Assembly: GCF_030272615.1 (NCBI RefSeq)
Contig: NC_081414.1
Location: forward strand, 916,495,648 to 916,555,647
Direction of reading: 5' to 3'
Length of the DNA stretch: 60,000 bases
DNA from: Cryptomeria japonica
Lineage: Eukaryota > Streptophyta > Pinopsida > Cupressales > Cupressaceae
Shown: positions 10,826-21,852 of the stretch, piece by piece
How positions within the stretch are numbered: the first letter of the stretch is position 1
How the letters are laid out: each line of letters begins with the position of its first letter
Translations under genes and position numbers: made by a program
The notes under the pieces: model-generated
What the model was told of the DNA's origin: nothing
The model's database searches: none
Seen by the model: only the letters and a program-made list of their open reading frames with translations

Positions 10826-12570
10826 ATGCCTGTTCAAACAAGAAGCTCTTCTAATTTTTTTGACAAAGGTAAGAATCTCATGGATACCTTAGCTCCAATT
10901 CCCATGGCTACCTTTGCTAAAATATTTCAAGATATCAAGAAAGAAATATATGACATGGAAATCCAACAAAATAAATGCATGATATCAAGAGTAAGAAACT
11001 TCAAGGAATGCTAAAACAATTATATGATTTGACAAGCAAATACCAACAAATAATTGACAATCAAAGACCAAATCTCAAACAAGCTCACAAGACACCTTCA
11101 CCAAGACATAAAGACACTTCCTCCAAATATTCCCTAGATAGACAGTTTATGCCTTTGGGGCAATCTATTGAATCAACTTTGGAAGAACTTCTTAAGAACA
11201 ATCTTATCATATTACCTAAAAAGACCACACGGGGATGGGAATTTATGAGTAAGTATTGTGCATATCATAGACAAAATGAACATAAGACTTCACATTGCAT
11301 AGAATTAAAACATAAGATTCAAGATCTCATTGATAATGATGTCATTGGAATTGAAGATCCTAATGACTCACCTAAAGAAAAAGAAGGAATTATTTCTAAG
11401 CATGATCAAAATCATGAACCTATGTATAGCAAGGCTCCATATGTGGCCTCCATCCCTTCCATGATGCCTCCATCTCCTAAAAATTCTCAGAAACAATCCA
11501 TACCATCTCCTTCAAACAATGAAACTTCTCATGTTGACCTTCAAGGGCTATCTCCTATAGTAATCCAAGTCAATGGAAATATTGATACAAGTTCCTCTAA
11601 AGATTTAAAAATCTCAGATCCTATGCCATCATACACTCCAATTCCAATCATACCCACTCCAGAAGGCCTTTTCCAAAATGCTTCCCCATCATGCCAAAAT
11701 ATGAAGACCTTCCAAGAATCCCCTATGCCTATGCACAATCCTACTCCTTCCTTAGAAGTGACTCCATGTCAAGAGGATAATCTAAAAAATGAAGAAACAA
11801 GTCCTATCATAAATCAAGATCAAGACACCAAAACTCCCCAATCCCATCTAATGATTGAAAAAGATCCCATTTCACTAGAATCCCATGATGATCCCCTTAT
11901 ACCTTTCCATTTCTTCCAAGATGATCCCCTTCCATCTCAAGAGCAAAGCATCCCTCCTAAGCAAGATCATGATGCCTCTTCCACCTTTTCAAATGGTCTT
12001 ATTCAAAATGAAGAGTCAAACACCCTTCCTACTCTATCCAATGGTCCTCTTCCATGTCAAGATCAAAGTATCCCTTCATCTCCTTGTCATAATCCTCCAT
12101 GTTCACTTCATGATCCTATCATATCTTGCAAGCCACCTCCACCTCAAAATGGACTTGCCTCTAGCATTAAAAGCAAGAAGAAACCCTTTGTTAAAAATAT
12201 CTTTCAAAGCATGCATTATCAAAGAAAAGGGTTAGACATTCATGAAAAGGGTATATTAGAACCCCCTGCTATAAAAGAAAATCTTGATTATATTGGCAAC
12301 ATTTCTCACTCTCAAGATGTTGGTATCTCTCATAAATCCTACATTTCTCTAGTTAAATACAAATACATGCCTTCTCCTTCGCCGCTTCCATCCATTCTAG
12401 GTCCCTATATCCCTCCATCCCTTATGCAGGATCAACAAAGGTACACATCTTCGAGTACCTTCCATGCATCTAAAAGACCTCCATATCATTCCTATCTATC
12501 CACACATCTCCCTCCAAGAAATTTAGATGCCAAATCCACATGTATTCAAGGATCAACATGTCCCATCTAA
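10826..12570 (+). pseudogene. Element A gag remnant (N terminus plus zinc-knuckle region)
   Basis: An ATG at 10826 opens MPVQTRSSSNFFDKGKNLMD..., which runs to a stop at 11012-11014; the main frame from 10975 is in another register, so there is a frameshift near 10975-10985. The main frame has a coiled segment, then MSKYCAYHRQNEHKTSHC, a C-x2-H-x4-H-x4-C knuckle followed by ELKHKIQDLIDND, the arrangement seen in C and D. The rest is a long Pro/Ser-rich tail. The central capsid domain recognisable in C and D (HLELYNGKGDP, ALQWY) is missing, so an internal deletion is inferred. The product could at most supply RNA binding, not a capsid. Confidence 0.8.
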
Positions 12571-13009
12571 TCGACATGTCAAAATAAAGAAAAATATGAT
12601 CCAAAAAGAAAAAGAAAAATACAAAACGCCACAAAGGCCCACAAAGAAAGAAGAAAAGTCAAAATTTATATGGGTTCCTAAGGCACTTGTACAAGCAATG
12701 CACTCTAAGGAACTACAAAAGAATGAAAAATAAAAAACCATGTGGATCCCTAAGCGGCTGCTTGAAGCACAACAGTCTAAAGAAAAATCAAAGTCGGCAT
12801 CCAAAATTGTTGTTCCTCCATCCAAAACTTCTGATTCTATTCCTCCATCACCTCCTTCATCCATTTTGGGTTCTTATGCCCCAAAATCAGTAACTTTTCC
12901 TCCATCCAAATCTCAAAATCTAAGATTCACTTCTCTTCTATATGTCCACCATCCCTCAAGGCGTGTGCCAATGTTGATTTTTCCAACATTTCCATCTAGC
13001 CATACATAA
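12571..13009 (+). pseudogene. Element A gag-pol spacer remnant
   Basis: The + frame 12527-13009 is interrupted by one stop near 12731. It is lysine-rich and has two related motifs, FIWVPKALVQAM and MWIPKRLLEAQ, then a Pro/Ser-rich segment. WxPKxLLxAQ motifs are common in the spacer downstream of gag in plant Gypsy elements. Nothing resembling protease or RT follows, so pol appears to have been lost after about 13010. Confidence 0.5.
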
Positions 13010-15595
13010 TTCTTCCAACATCCCATCCATTATCCAACACCTCTTTTTCACCCTTCCATCCCTCTTATCCAATCATTTGAATAAATCCTTGCCTTAGTTT
13101 CATTTCATTATCTTGCCAACATCTTTGAGCATACCTTCATAGCCATGGTCTATTGCAACTCATATTCTAAGGGTAGCATCCAAATAAGCGAGACGATGGG
13201 GTCCTTCTTCCATCCCCTATCATGCCTCCAATATCTTTCAAAAAGAAAAGAAAAATGATGAAAAAAAAAATCAGAAAAAAAAGTAAAGAGAAATAATTTC
13301 GTCCACGAGTGAAAACCACTTCTTATGGTGCCTTGGGAAAGTACCATGATGAAAACCTAACAAACAAGTGTCATGCGTAATCTGTTATCCTTTTGCACTT
13401 TACACTGGGGGCAAGTTCCATCTATGTACATCCATCTATTATCCTTCATCCTCCAGTATCCCTCATTCGCTCTATCTACAGTCATATCCCCTTTCCACCT
13501 TTGATCTTGACAAGGTTAAGGATCTTTACAGGTTTTGTATGTCCTATATATTGCACTTGATCCAGACCCTTTAGCTCCTATCCATTGCTCGCTTACATCC
13601 TTCATTACTCCCTTTTGATCTTGCTTATCATATCTACCTCCTATCCAAATCTATCCCTTGATCTTGATCAACACTATGGACAAAATGTAAAAAATAAGTT
13701 TTCCACAAACCTCTTGACATGACCACTTATTTGGATCATATGGCTTCGCTACGCTATGTCCTTGCTTTACATCGCTAAAATCCTTGCTTTACATTGCTAA
13801 AATCCTTGGTTTACATTGCTATATCTGGACCCTGTGCTTGGACTAACATTGTAAGATAGTCCTTCAAAGCAAATCCACCATCATTCGCTTATCCATTCAT
13901 GTACTCAAAATCCCTTTTGCCTTGCTAGACACTAGGGGCAAACATTAAAAAATCCTAAAAATCAGAAAAAGTCCTAAACAAAATCCTAAAAATCATAAAA
14001 AGTCCAGAACAAAATCCTAAGAATCATAAAAAAGTCTTGAAGAAATCATAAAAATCCTAAAAAGTCCTGAAAAAATCATAAAAATCAGAAAAAATCCTGA
14101 AGAAATTCTAAAAATAAAAAAAATTCTTGAAGAAATAAAAAAAAATAAAAAATAAAAAAAATGAATCTCTGCCAAGCACGTGAAAACCTAGCAAACAGGT
14201 GCCTCTTGTACTCAAGCGCTCCATCTACCAACACAACATTGGCATTCCCACTTTCATGATTTCATTTGTACATATTTCAGTCACTTTTGTGACATCCTAG
14301 TTCGTTGGAACCCTCATGGCTTGAAACCAATCAATGTCATAGTCTTAGGTAATCAACAAAAGCACATTACATGTCCTAAGCAGTATCAACCAAGTCAATC
14401 TTACGTCAGTGAAACCTAGTCATCCACTCTGAGTCAGTTACCTGTCTCCTGACTACTGAAGAGTTTTATCACTGAGTTAACAAGTAAAACAACATAACAA
14501 AAAACAATCACTAAACAGTTTGAGCTATGAATGAAAATTTTCTTTGAGTGCTGAATTTTATATTGGTTTTCGATTATTATCCCTCTGAGTAACTCGAGGA
14601 AGTCTATCTTGACTAAGAGGAGAAAGGATTGGGGGCATAATATCTTCTTTGTTTTCTGCTTGAAGGAATGATCCCAATGATCTGGAAACATCTAAATTAG
14701 CTGGGTGTCTGTGATAAGAGCCTTCACATCAAGGTGAAATTTCCACACATACCTTGACTCCGCTTATTTGAATGCTACAGGGAGGTTCCCATCATTTCTT
14801 TGTCTATTTTGAGGGAATTTCTTTATGATGCAATTCGGGTCACTGCGAAATCTATCCAAGGATATGAATGAAAAAAGGGTCATTATGGACAAGATAATTA
14901 ATATTGCACATGAAAAGCAAGGAACTTTAATCTGCCTGCTATAATTGTAAAACGCTCAATGATGAAAATTAAGCTTTTCAAAGTCCAGTAACTAATTTAG
15001 GATTGCATCTCATCTTGCATTTCATTCTACATCTTGTGAATTTAGAGTGATTTCGGTATGGTAACACTAATCTCTGTATCGTTTGAATGAGAGTTGGAGC
15101 TTCATCATTTCTTCACTAAGTGGTTTGTTTTCATCATTTCTTCGATCGAGTACTTGTGTTTTGAGATGTTAGCTCATACATGAGCATCTTATATAGATTC
15201 ATAGATTCACTATCATTCATTTGCATTCATCTTATTGCACAGAAAAAATGAAAAAAATTGCATTACTCATTACTCATTACTCATACTCATTCATTTACGT
15301 GCATATGAAAAGAAAGAAAAATAGACATCCATATTCCATTTGCATTACATACATTCATGCTGAAAAGAAATGCATACATATAGAATAAAACATATAAAGG
15401 ACATCTCATAAGTGAATCAACACAAGTATGATGAAGTCAAATCGGATCTCATATATATATATCATGTCAAGTGTAAGGTGCAAAATGATGTCGAATGACA
15501 TATACAAACTCCCATCGGAGCAAGAATCATATAGGCTACAAAAAAGGGTGTGTCTATAAAAAATATTTGAGCTACAAATAAACTAACTATCACCC
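13010..15595 (+). other. Element A non-coding stretch between gag spacer and antisense PMD gene
   Basis: No protein similarity is visible. It contains a CACTGGGGGCAAG string near 13401, a GTGAAAACCACTTC...GGGAAAGTACCATG block near 13309-13350 that also occurs in element B near 23963-24005, and a long A-rich repeat. 15200-15300 has CATTACTCATTACTCATT simple repeats. Confidence 0.6.
13946..14165 (+). repeat. A-rich tandem repeat, unit about AAAAATCATAAAAAGTCCT
   Basis: About ten degenerate copies of a 15-20 bp unit with AAAATC and AAAAAGTCCTGA cores grade into pure A/T. A comparable A-rich array sits at the equivalent place in element B (23755-23870), before a shared GTGAAAACC block. Confidence 0.7.
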
Positions 15596-15599
15596 TCTC

Positions 15600-17340
15600 C
15601 CTCATCGCCTGGTGGAGGAGGAGGAGCCTGATGACCGGGATCTTGACGAGGTGCCCGTGCTCCCTCTGATCATGACATATACTGTGAGTAGGGTATCACC
15701 TACTAAGCAACATGAACTGCAACACTATATGTTGCAAGATAGTAGGCTGCCCTACTAGTCGGGTGAAGGACCTCCTGTCACAAGGGATCTATCTCTACTC
15801 TCATCTTTGCTCTCAGTGCTGCAATCTGGCAATCACGCTCAACCCTCACCTCGGCAAGCTGCTGGTCCTGCTCCGCCAGCTGAGTTTGAGCCACTATCAA
15901 CTGTGACTCCAGCTCTGCAAGATGTGCCCTCATCGACCGTCCAGCGTCTGTCCCCTTCTCTCTCGCAGGCTCCTCTCCTCCACCTCTAGCTCTAGCTCCA
16001 CCCTTCTCATCCCTCTGCTGCCAGACCTATCTCGGAGTTGCTCACTCCTCCTCAGTCCCACCCAATCTCACACCCACTCCTCCTAGGGATCCGCCCTCAC
16101 CTTGCTGCTGCTAGCATCAGGATCACCACTTGTCCTCCTCGGAGCCTCAGTTCTTTGTCCTTGCCTGTGGCCCTGTCCTTTTCCCTGTATTGGTGTAGGG
16201 GCATCATCCTCAACATCCTTAATACGAGGAGCCTACTCACCCGGATCAGTGAATCGACTGAATAAATGCTGCTGAAAATAATCTCTATACTGGGGCAATG
16301 CCCTCGCATCCGCTACATCATCCATGTAATCCCACCTCAGGCGGTGTAAACCAGTCAGCTCCTGAATTGCCAACGCATAAGACAATCATGAAGACCATCC
16401 CTATCTCTCCTCATCTGCATACCATGCATAAGCTGTGTACTCCTGCAAGATCCCCTGAGGTCGGCCATACTGCCTCATCACTCGAGAAATGATGAATCAC
16501 TCCACAATGGTCTGTGACCTCCCGATCAGTGGGCATGTAACAAAAAGGTCCATGCGGACTAGCCGCTAGTCATCCCACGGTTCCAAGCCTTTGTACGGTC
16601 TCCATACAATGACTATCAGGTCATCGAGCTACTGTCTCCAAAAATCTATCTTGCCCAGATGGAGCTGTGTAATATATCCAGCATACCTATAAATGATCGG
16701 CTGTCCGAGCTCTCTACTGTCATCTACTATGGGCCGACAAACGGGAAGGCGCTCCCAAGCCCACACCTGCAAAATATATACCCCGGCGACCATGCTCCGC
16801 CCATCTCTGTACATGATCTCATGCATCTCCTGATACATGTGGGCCAATAAACAAGAGCCCCAGCCAAGTCTCTGAGGGGTCTCTATCAACCTCTCTAGCA
16901 TCCGACCCCATCCGCACTGGAAGCCCTGCTGCCCTCTGTCTGGCATAAGAAAACAACCTATGAATCCTGCTAGGACGCATGCTAGAGGATACTCCTCTGT
17001 ACCTGCTTATAAGAATATCCCAACTCATGGACCACGTCAAAATGTCAGGATCACCGAAGACATGCCTGACTGCTTGCAATCCTGGAAGGTGCCCTGAATC
17101 ATAGTCCACCTTATCCCCAACAAAAGGGATATGGAGGATCCTGTTTACATCCTCAGGAGTGATGGTCAACTCCCCATCAGTAGATGAAATGTGTTATACT
17201 CTGAATGAAACCACTCTACCAACGTCGTGAGCATCCCGTGGTTCACACGGATATCGGGTACTCTCAACAGATGAGTCAAGCCACACAAGTCAATATGAGC
17301 CTACTCAACCTCAGATAAATCTCACACTAATGTCATCATG
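15600..17340 (-). pseudogene. Antisense plant mobile domain (PMD) protein, element A
   Basis: Read on the - strand from about 17340, the order is GLTHLLRVPDIRVNHGML with WFHSEYNTFHLLMG, then after a frameshift MTITPEDVNRILHIPFVGD (start near 17169), then after another shift near 16940 LGWGSCLLAHMYQEM and GVYILQVWAWERLPVCRP. These are the hallmark segments of the plant mobile domain (aminotransferase-like, PF10536). The C-terminal part is poorly framed, but 15790-15930 encodes a heptad-rich coiled coil (QLAEQDQQLAEVRVE), followed by a Gly/Pro-rich tail. It lies antisense to the retrotransposon, between the lost pol and the 3' LTR. Extra antisense ORFs of this sort are known from plant Ty3/Gypsy elements. 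Their function is unsettled. At least two frameshifts make it a pseudogene. Confidence 0.8.
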
Positions 17341-17528
17341 GGAGGATACACACATCTAAATAACACAGGAGGTAATCAAACCTGCAAAAAAAAAAAACCC
17401 AACAACGAAGCATCAGAAAACATTCCAAATGAGTCTACAAGAGAAGTAAAACATCACGCAAATCCAACTAAGTCATACGCAAAATCAAAATTTCACGTTT
17501 ACATCCTCAAAAATGCTTACTGTCTCTC

Positions 17529-17750
17529 GAACGATAAAACATAGAAAAGCAACATCTCGTACGAGCCAGGAATAGCTGTAGTACGACAAACCAAGCTCAA
17601 ACGACAAACTTTTAGACCCCGCACGACAAAATGGTCTTTTTTACAAACTTGTCGTATGACACATGGGTGACCCTAGAATGACAAAACTAATGACCTTAAA
17701 TGACACAAGAAATTATGCCAGTTACTCATACGAGACAGGATCCTGTCTCG
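17529..17750 (-). repeat. Inverted copies of the GTCGTACGAG motif upstream of the antisense PMD gene
   Basis: On the - strand this reads as repeated TTTGTCGTNCGAG: clear cases are GTGTCATACGAC, TTTGTCGTGCGGG, TTTGTCGTTTGAG and TTTGTCGTACTAC. The GAC complements end at 17587, 17605, 17627, 17660, 17671, 17682, 17694 and 17704; most steps are close to 11, 22 or 33 bp. The perfect palindrome CGAGACAGGATCCTGTCTCG occupies 17731-17750. Confidence 0.7.
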
Positions 17751-18509
17751 CACAATAAATCGTGACGCCCGACCCCAAACATGTGAAAAACTTGCAAAAT
17801 GAACCAAAAAAAATTCAAAATTAAAAACACAAACAGGCTTAAGATCGATCACTTACCATTGACTCGTAGTTTCGGGGTCAATTATGTCTTCTCTGGCACT
17901 CGAATCAATGTTGATGAGTAGGGACCACCATTTTCTTCGTAGAAGGCTTTTTGAATTTTCAAACTTGGAGGGTTAAAATGAATTGAAAATGACACTTTTG
18001 TCCCATATATAGCCAAAAACCTAATTTTTCAACTTGCTTTGATGGACACAAAAATTGTACCCTTAACTAATTTGACCATTCTGATTCCATTTTCGGGATC
18101 AAAATTGAAATTCAAGATCATTTTGCTAGTCAATTTCAGAATTTGGACCACTTAACTCTCTTTTCATCAAAGCTTATTCTTTCTTCTAATTGCGCTCAAT
18201 TTCTCGTGAATCAATGCTGAATCTCAATTTAATTTCTACAAATCAAATTTGCGCTCAATTTCTTATCAATCAACACAAAAATTTCAAAAATTCCTCTGAA
18301 TCAATTTGTGCTCAAAACAACTTATCATCACTAAAAAATTGCCTATCGTTATGTACCCTCGTTATCTTTCGATTTCACTCCTGAGGGGGCATATTCGTGA
18401 CCTTATGACCTCACATCTTCAAATGTTGAGAAAATTTCCAAATCTTCATCAAAAGTCGAGCAAAAAAAAAAAAAATCTTTTTCAACTAAAGAAAATCAAT
18501 CAAATAAGA

Positions 18510-19060
18510 CCTCATCGCTAGGGGCATCTCAACTTCATCGCTTTATATCAAGTTGAGATTTCTCAATCATCTGAATCGAATCAATCACTAGGGGCATATC
18601 AGTTTCATCGCTTCAAATCAAGCTGATATTTGTCTTCTTCTGAATCTATCTCTTAACATTAATTAGTTTCATCGCTTTTCATCAAGATGATTATTCGTTT
18701 AAACTCAATCAAGGGTTTAAAGAGTATCTTTGATCACACTCAATCTAAGCAGGTGTTCAATATTCGTCCCTTTGGATCAAGCTGGACAGTTTATCTTTGC
18801 TCATCGTATCTTGATCAATCAAGTTCAAGATCGATTTTTATCATCACTCACTATGTCTAGATCAATCAAGTTCTAGATCAGTAAGATCAGCTTCTTGATC
18901 AATCAAGTTCAAGTTCAGTATCTTTTGTTTTCTATCATTCCTAAGTTCAATCAAGTTTGGGATCGGTATTGCTTTAATCAGACTTCATTCAGCTTCGTCT
19001 CTTCAAATCAAGCTAAACACCTTGCTTTTCATCTAGTTCGTGATCAATCAAGTTCAGAAC
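18510..19060 (+). repeat. Interspersed short repeats in element A 3' region
   Basis: TTCATCGCTT followed by ATCAAG recurs near 18533, 18611 and 18667. GATCAATCAAGTTC or a close variant recurs near 18813, 18861, 18896, 18947 and 19041. No coding frame; the function is unknown. Confidence 0.6.
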
Positions 19061-19118
19061 TGACATCTCCTAGACATCAACTATTCTTTGAACCAACGCG
19101 TTACTCGCACATTAATTC

Positions 19119-19131
19119 AAAGAGGGACAAA
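19119..19131 (+). promoter_or_regulatory. Polypurine tract of element A
   Basis: AAAGAGGGACAAA directly abuts the TGTAATACCC start of the 3' LTR, as expected for the plus-strand primer site. Confidence 0.85.
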
Positions 19132-20179
19132 TGTAATACCCTAAAAATGGTCATCTAAACCATGAGCCCCTAATCTCGACAACATCACCAAGGTCCTAAC
19201 CAAAGACAATTAAATAAATCTTGAGCACACAATTAATTCTAAAATCATCAAATGTCACATGGCAAAATTAATCAATCAATATTAATTAAATATTTATTTA
19301 ATTAATTAAATCATTCCAAGTAAATCATTTTAAACAATCATCTTATTTATTTTAATTGAATATCCTTGCATATTTAATTAAATAAATCAATTTGCCACAA
19401 ATTTTCAAAAAAGGAAACAAATCAAGAAAGAGGAATTGGAAATTATGAGCACAAATCTTCAAAAAAGGAAAAAAATCAAAAAATGAATTAATTGACAAAA
19501 AAAGAATTAAAAATCGAGAAAAGAAATCAATTGGAGATAATCTTGAAAAAAACAAATTAAAAATTGATAGATAATCTCAAAGAAAACAATTAGAACAATA
19601 AAATTTTAAAATTGAATGAAATAGAGAATAAATCAGTTTTTTCTTGATTTTATCTTAATTTTAGTTCAATTTCCTTTAAAACTGAGAAAAGCATCCAATC
19701 ACATCAATTCACCTGGATTGTGCTTCCTCTTGGAAAATCTTGACCACTCATCATCATTTGATCTCAGCCGTTGGTTTCTTTTTGAATTTTCTATAAATTC
19801 AGGCTCATCTCTCATTCAAAAGATCCTAGAGGCTGGAGAATATATTGTTATTATGCTGATTTTGCTCTAGGTTCATTGAGAATATTGCATACATATTTAG
19901 ATCATTTATCTCATTTATTGTTTAAATCTTGTTAGATTAATCTTGCATCCATCTAGCATTAATATCATGCTCATATAGATTAAAATCCTTCGTCTTGGTG
20001 TTGTCTAGTCACTAGATTGCTTATACAAATCTGAGAGAAATCTTATACTCACATCTTTTAGAAGGCAATGGGTCAATTTGTTATGGTTTTCATATTCATG
20101 TTTATATCTATCTAACCATGCATGTAATGACTTAATTGAAGTGTTGTGCTTACAGATACAGGTCCACTTTTCATACACA
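19132..20179 (+). repeat. 3' LTR of element A
   Basis: Begins TGTAATACCC after the polypurine tract and ends TACACA, about 1048 bp. Its last 507 bases pair with 1-507. U3 is very AT-rich with TTAATTAAATATTTATTTAATTAA-like dyads near 19281-19310. A TATA-like TCTATAAATT is near 19789. Confidence 0.9.
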
Positions 20180-20185
20180 CAGAAC

Positions 20186-21114
20186 CTACCTCTGAATGTA
20201 ATGTTACAACGCGTCGAGGTAAATTCAGTTTGCAAGGTGCTCCAGCTAAAACCACCACTTCCTCATCAACCAAACCTGAGTATGACCTTGTAGAATAGTT
20301 AGGGAAGACACCCGCGCTTATCTGAATCCTTGACCTCTTACGCATATCCCTTGCACATAAAGCCATTCTTGACAAAACTTTGAGAGACAATTCCGTCCCT
20401 ACTGATCTGAATGTGGACCATTTTCAAGCCATGGTGGGATACCTTTCCGTTCCACACTCCCTTACATTCTAAGAAGCTGACAACGCCTCCATAAGACAAC
20501 CACATAATGCCCCTTTATACATTGAAGCCTTCCTACACAAACATTGAATAAAACGAGTCTTGATAGATGGAGGAGAAGGTCTGAACATTTATACATTGAG
20601 CACTATTAAACAATTGGGATATTTTGAAAAAGTTGTGAATGCTACAAACAAAATTACCATCAAGGCATATGATGATGAAGAGCATTCATCCAAAGGCACA
20701 CTCACCTTACCTCTCAGAATTGGGCCAATTACAAAGGATGTGGTTTGTCAAGTCTTAGACTTGGATCTCACATACAACATATTGCTAGGATGTCCATGGA
20801 TACATGAAATGAGAGCTATTCCCCCAACATATCATCGATGTATCAAGTTTCCTCACAATGGAGTTGAAGTGGCTGTCAAAGCTGACCCAAATCCATTCAT
20901 ATATTGCAACAATCTGCGACCTAGATCAAAAATAACAATTCCAGCCAATCGAGAGGCTATTCGTTCATCGGCATATGTGGATCCAGAATCCTTGAAAGCT
21001 TTTACATCAAAACAAGCAGAGATCAAAGAAAAGTTCAAGATTAAAGTCCTGGGACACGGTGAGTATATCTTTCATGTTGATCAACTCCCACTATCTCCTA
21101 AGAGATTGAGTTGA
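20186..21114 (+). pseudogene. Element B protease region
   Basis: The + frame has about four stops before 20555 and is then open to 21114. It reads TKPEYDLVE, ILDLLRISLAHKAIL, NVDHFQAMVGYLSVPHSLTF, then the retropepsin-like domain: VLIDGGEGLNIYTL (active site D-G-G, the version usual in this plant Gypsy lineage), ITIKAYDDEEHSSKGTL, and NILLGCPWIHEMRAIPPTYH. KFPHNG and FIYCNNL follow. In autonomous elements this domain processes the Gag-Pol polyprotein. The 5' part is cut off by element A. Confidence 0.88.
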
Positions 21115-21852
21115 CAGGAACAATCTATAAACAATTTGCAAGGAATTGGGTGTGAACCACCTAGTGTTGTGGCTACTAAGTCTGAATGCAAATATCCTCT
21201 AGTGGTGCAAGCAACTATTGATATCAATAGTCCTAAGAGTGGTTCCAGCAAAGAATCTATTGAGCATATTGCCAACCCTCTTGATAACTCACATAGCTTT
21301 ACCATATCATCCACTCATTCTATTTCCACTCCACTTCTAGACTTGGATCAACAAGAATCACAAAAGCCCTCACTTATTGGGGATCAAAAATCAAGATTTG
21401 AAAAGAAAAATCTAGAAGTCAATAATAAAGAAAATTCCTTTAGTCAAAATCAAAATCAAAAGCTACTGGACTCCACAAAAATCAAAGTCAAGGATAAAAA
21501 TCCTATGAAGCAAAAAGAGCAAGAGTTGATCTCCCCTAATATCAAAATAACTGGGGGCAAAAGTTCTAAAATTTCAAGTCAAAAAGCATACTTGTTGATC
21601 CTAAGTCTCCATCATGCTATCCTACTTTCACTTCTTTTCACAATCATAAGATTTCATCGCTCATCTACTTGTTCCACACGTCCTTTCCCTTCTGGTGATA
21701 CATCATGGACCTTTAATGGAGCTTCCTTGAAGGACTTTGTTATTAGGGATGCCCAAACTTCTTCAGGTGACATGCATATGGGCCTGTGTAGTCCACACAC
21801 TAGTAATTCTGATGCAGAGGCTAGAGGATCTAGTTGCAATCTTGTAAACTAA
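21115..21852 (+). pseudogene. Element B protease-RT spacer remnant
   Basis: A low-complexity frame (21136-21852) rich in Ser, Lys, Asn and Gln, no catalytic motif. It includes the nucleotide string AACTGGGGGCAAAAG near 21550, also seen in related form in element A. The segment DTSWTFNGAS near the end is faintly like the start of a Gypsy RNase H domain; I do not rely on it. Confidence 0.5.

Larger units (their letters stand above)
17341..19118 (+). other. Element A 3' non-coding region
   Basis: It lies between the PMD start and the polypurine tract. It holds the inverted GTCGTACGAG-type motifs (17529-17740), a 20-bp palindrome, a GAGGGGGCATATTCGTGAC string (18381) related to one in element B (27274), and the TCATCGCTT / GATCAATCAAGTTC repeats at 18510-19060. 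No gene recognised. Confidence 0.6.
1..20179 (+). mobile_element. Element A: Gypsy LTR retrotransposon, gag remnant plus antisense PMD gene, no pol
   Basis: Positions 1-507 match 19673-20179 base for base in length, with about 12 substitutions and no indel, so they are the two LTRs of one element; the first roughly 540 bases of the 5' LTR lie outside the window. A primer-site-like sequence follows the 5' LTR and a polypurine tract precedes the 3' LTR. The interior holds a leader, a damaged gag (10826-12570), a spacer, non-coding sequence and an antisense PMD pseudogene (15600-17340). I find no protease, RT, RNase H or integrase. Element C (2098-9911) is inserted in the leader. A lies inside element B: downstream of 20179 B's coding sequence starts mid-frame with no primer site. 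The antisense PMD gene points to the Tat/Ogre side of Gypsy, as an inference. Confidence 0.85.

Noticed and set aside
19132-20179. Reading this LTR as the 5' LTR of the element to its right
   Set aside because: No primer site follows; B's coding sequence begins mid-frame, and B has its own polypurine tract and different LTR at 27376.
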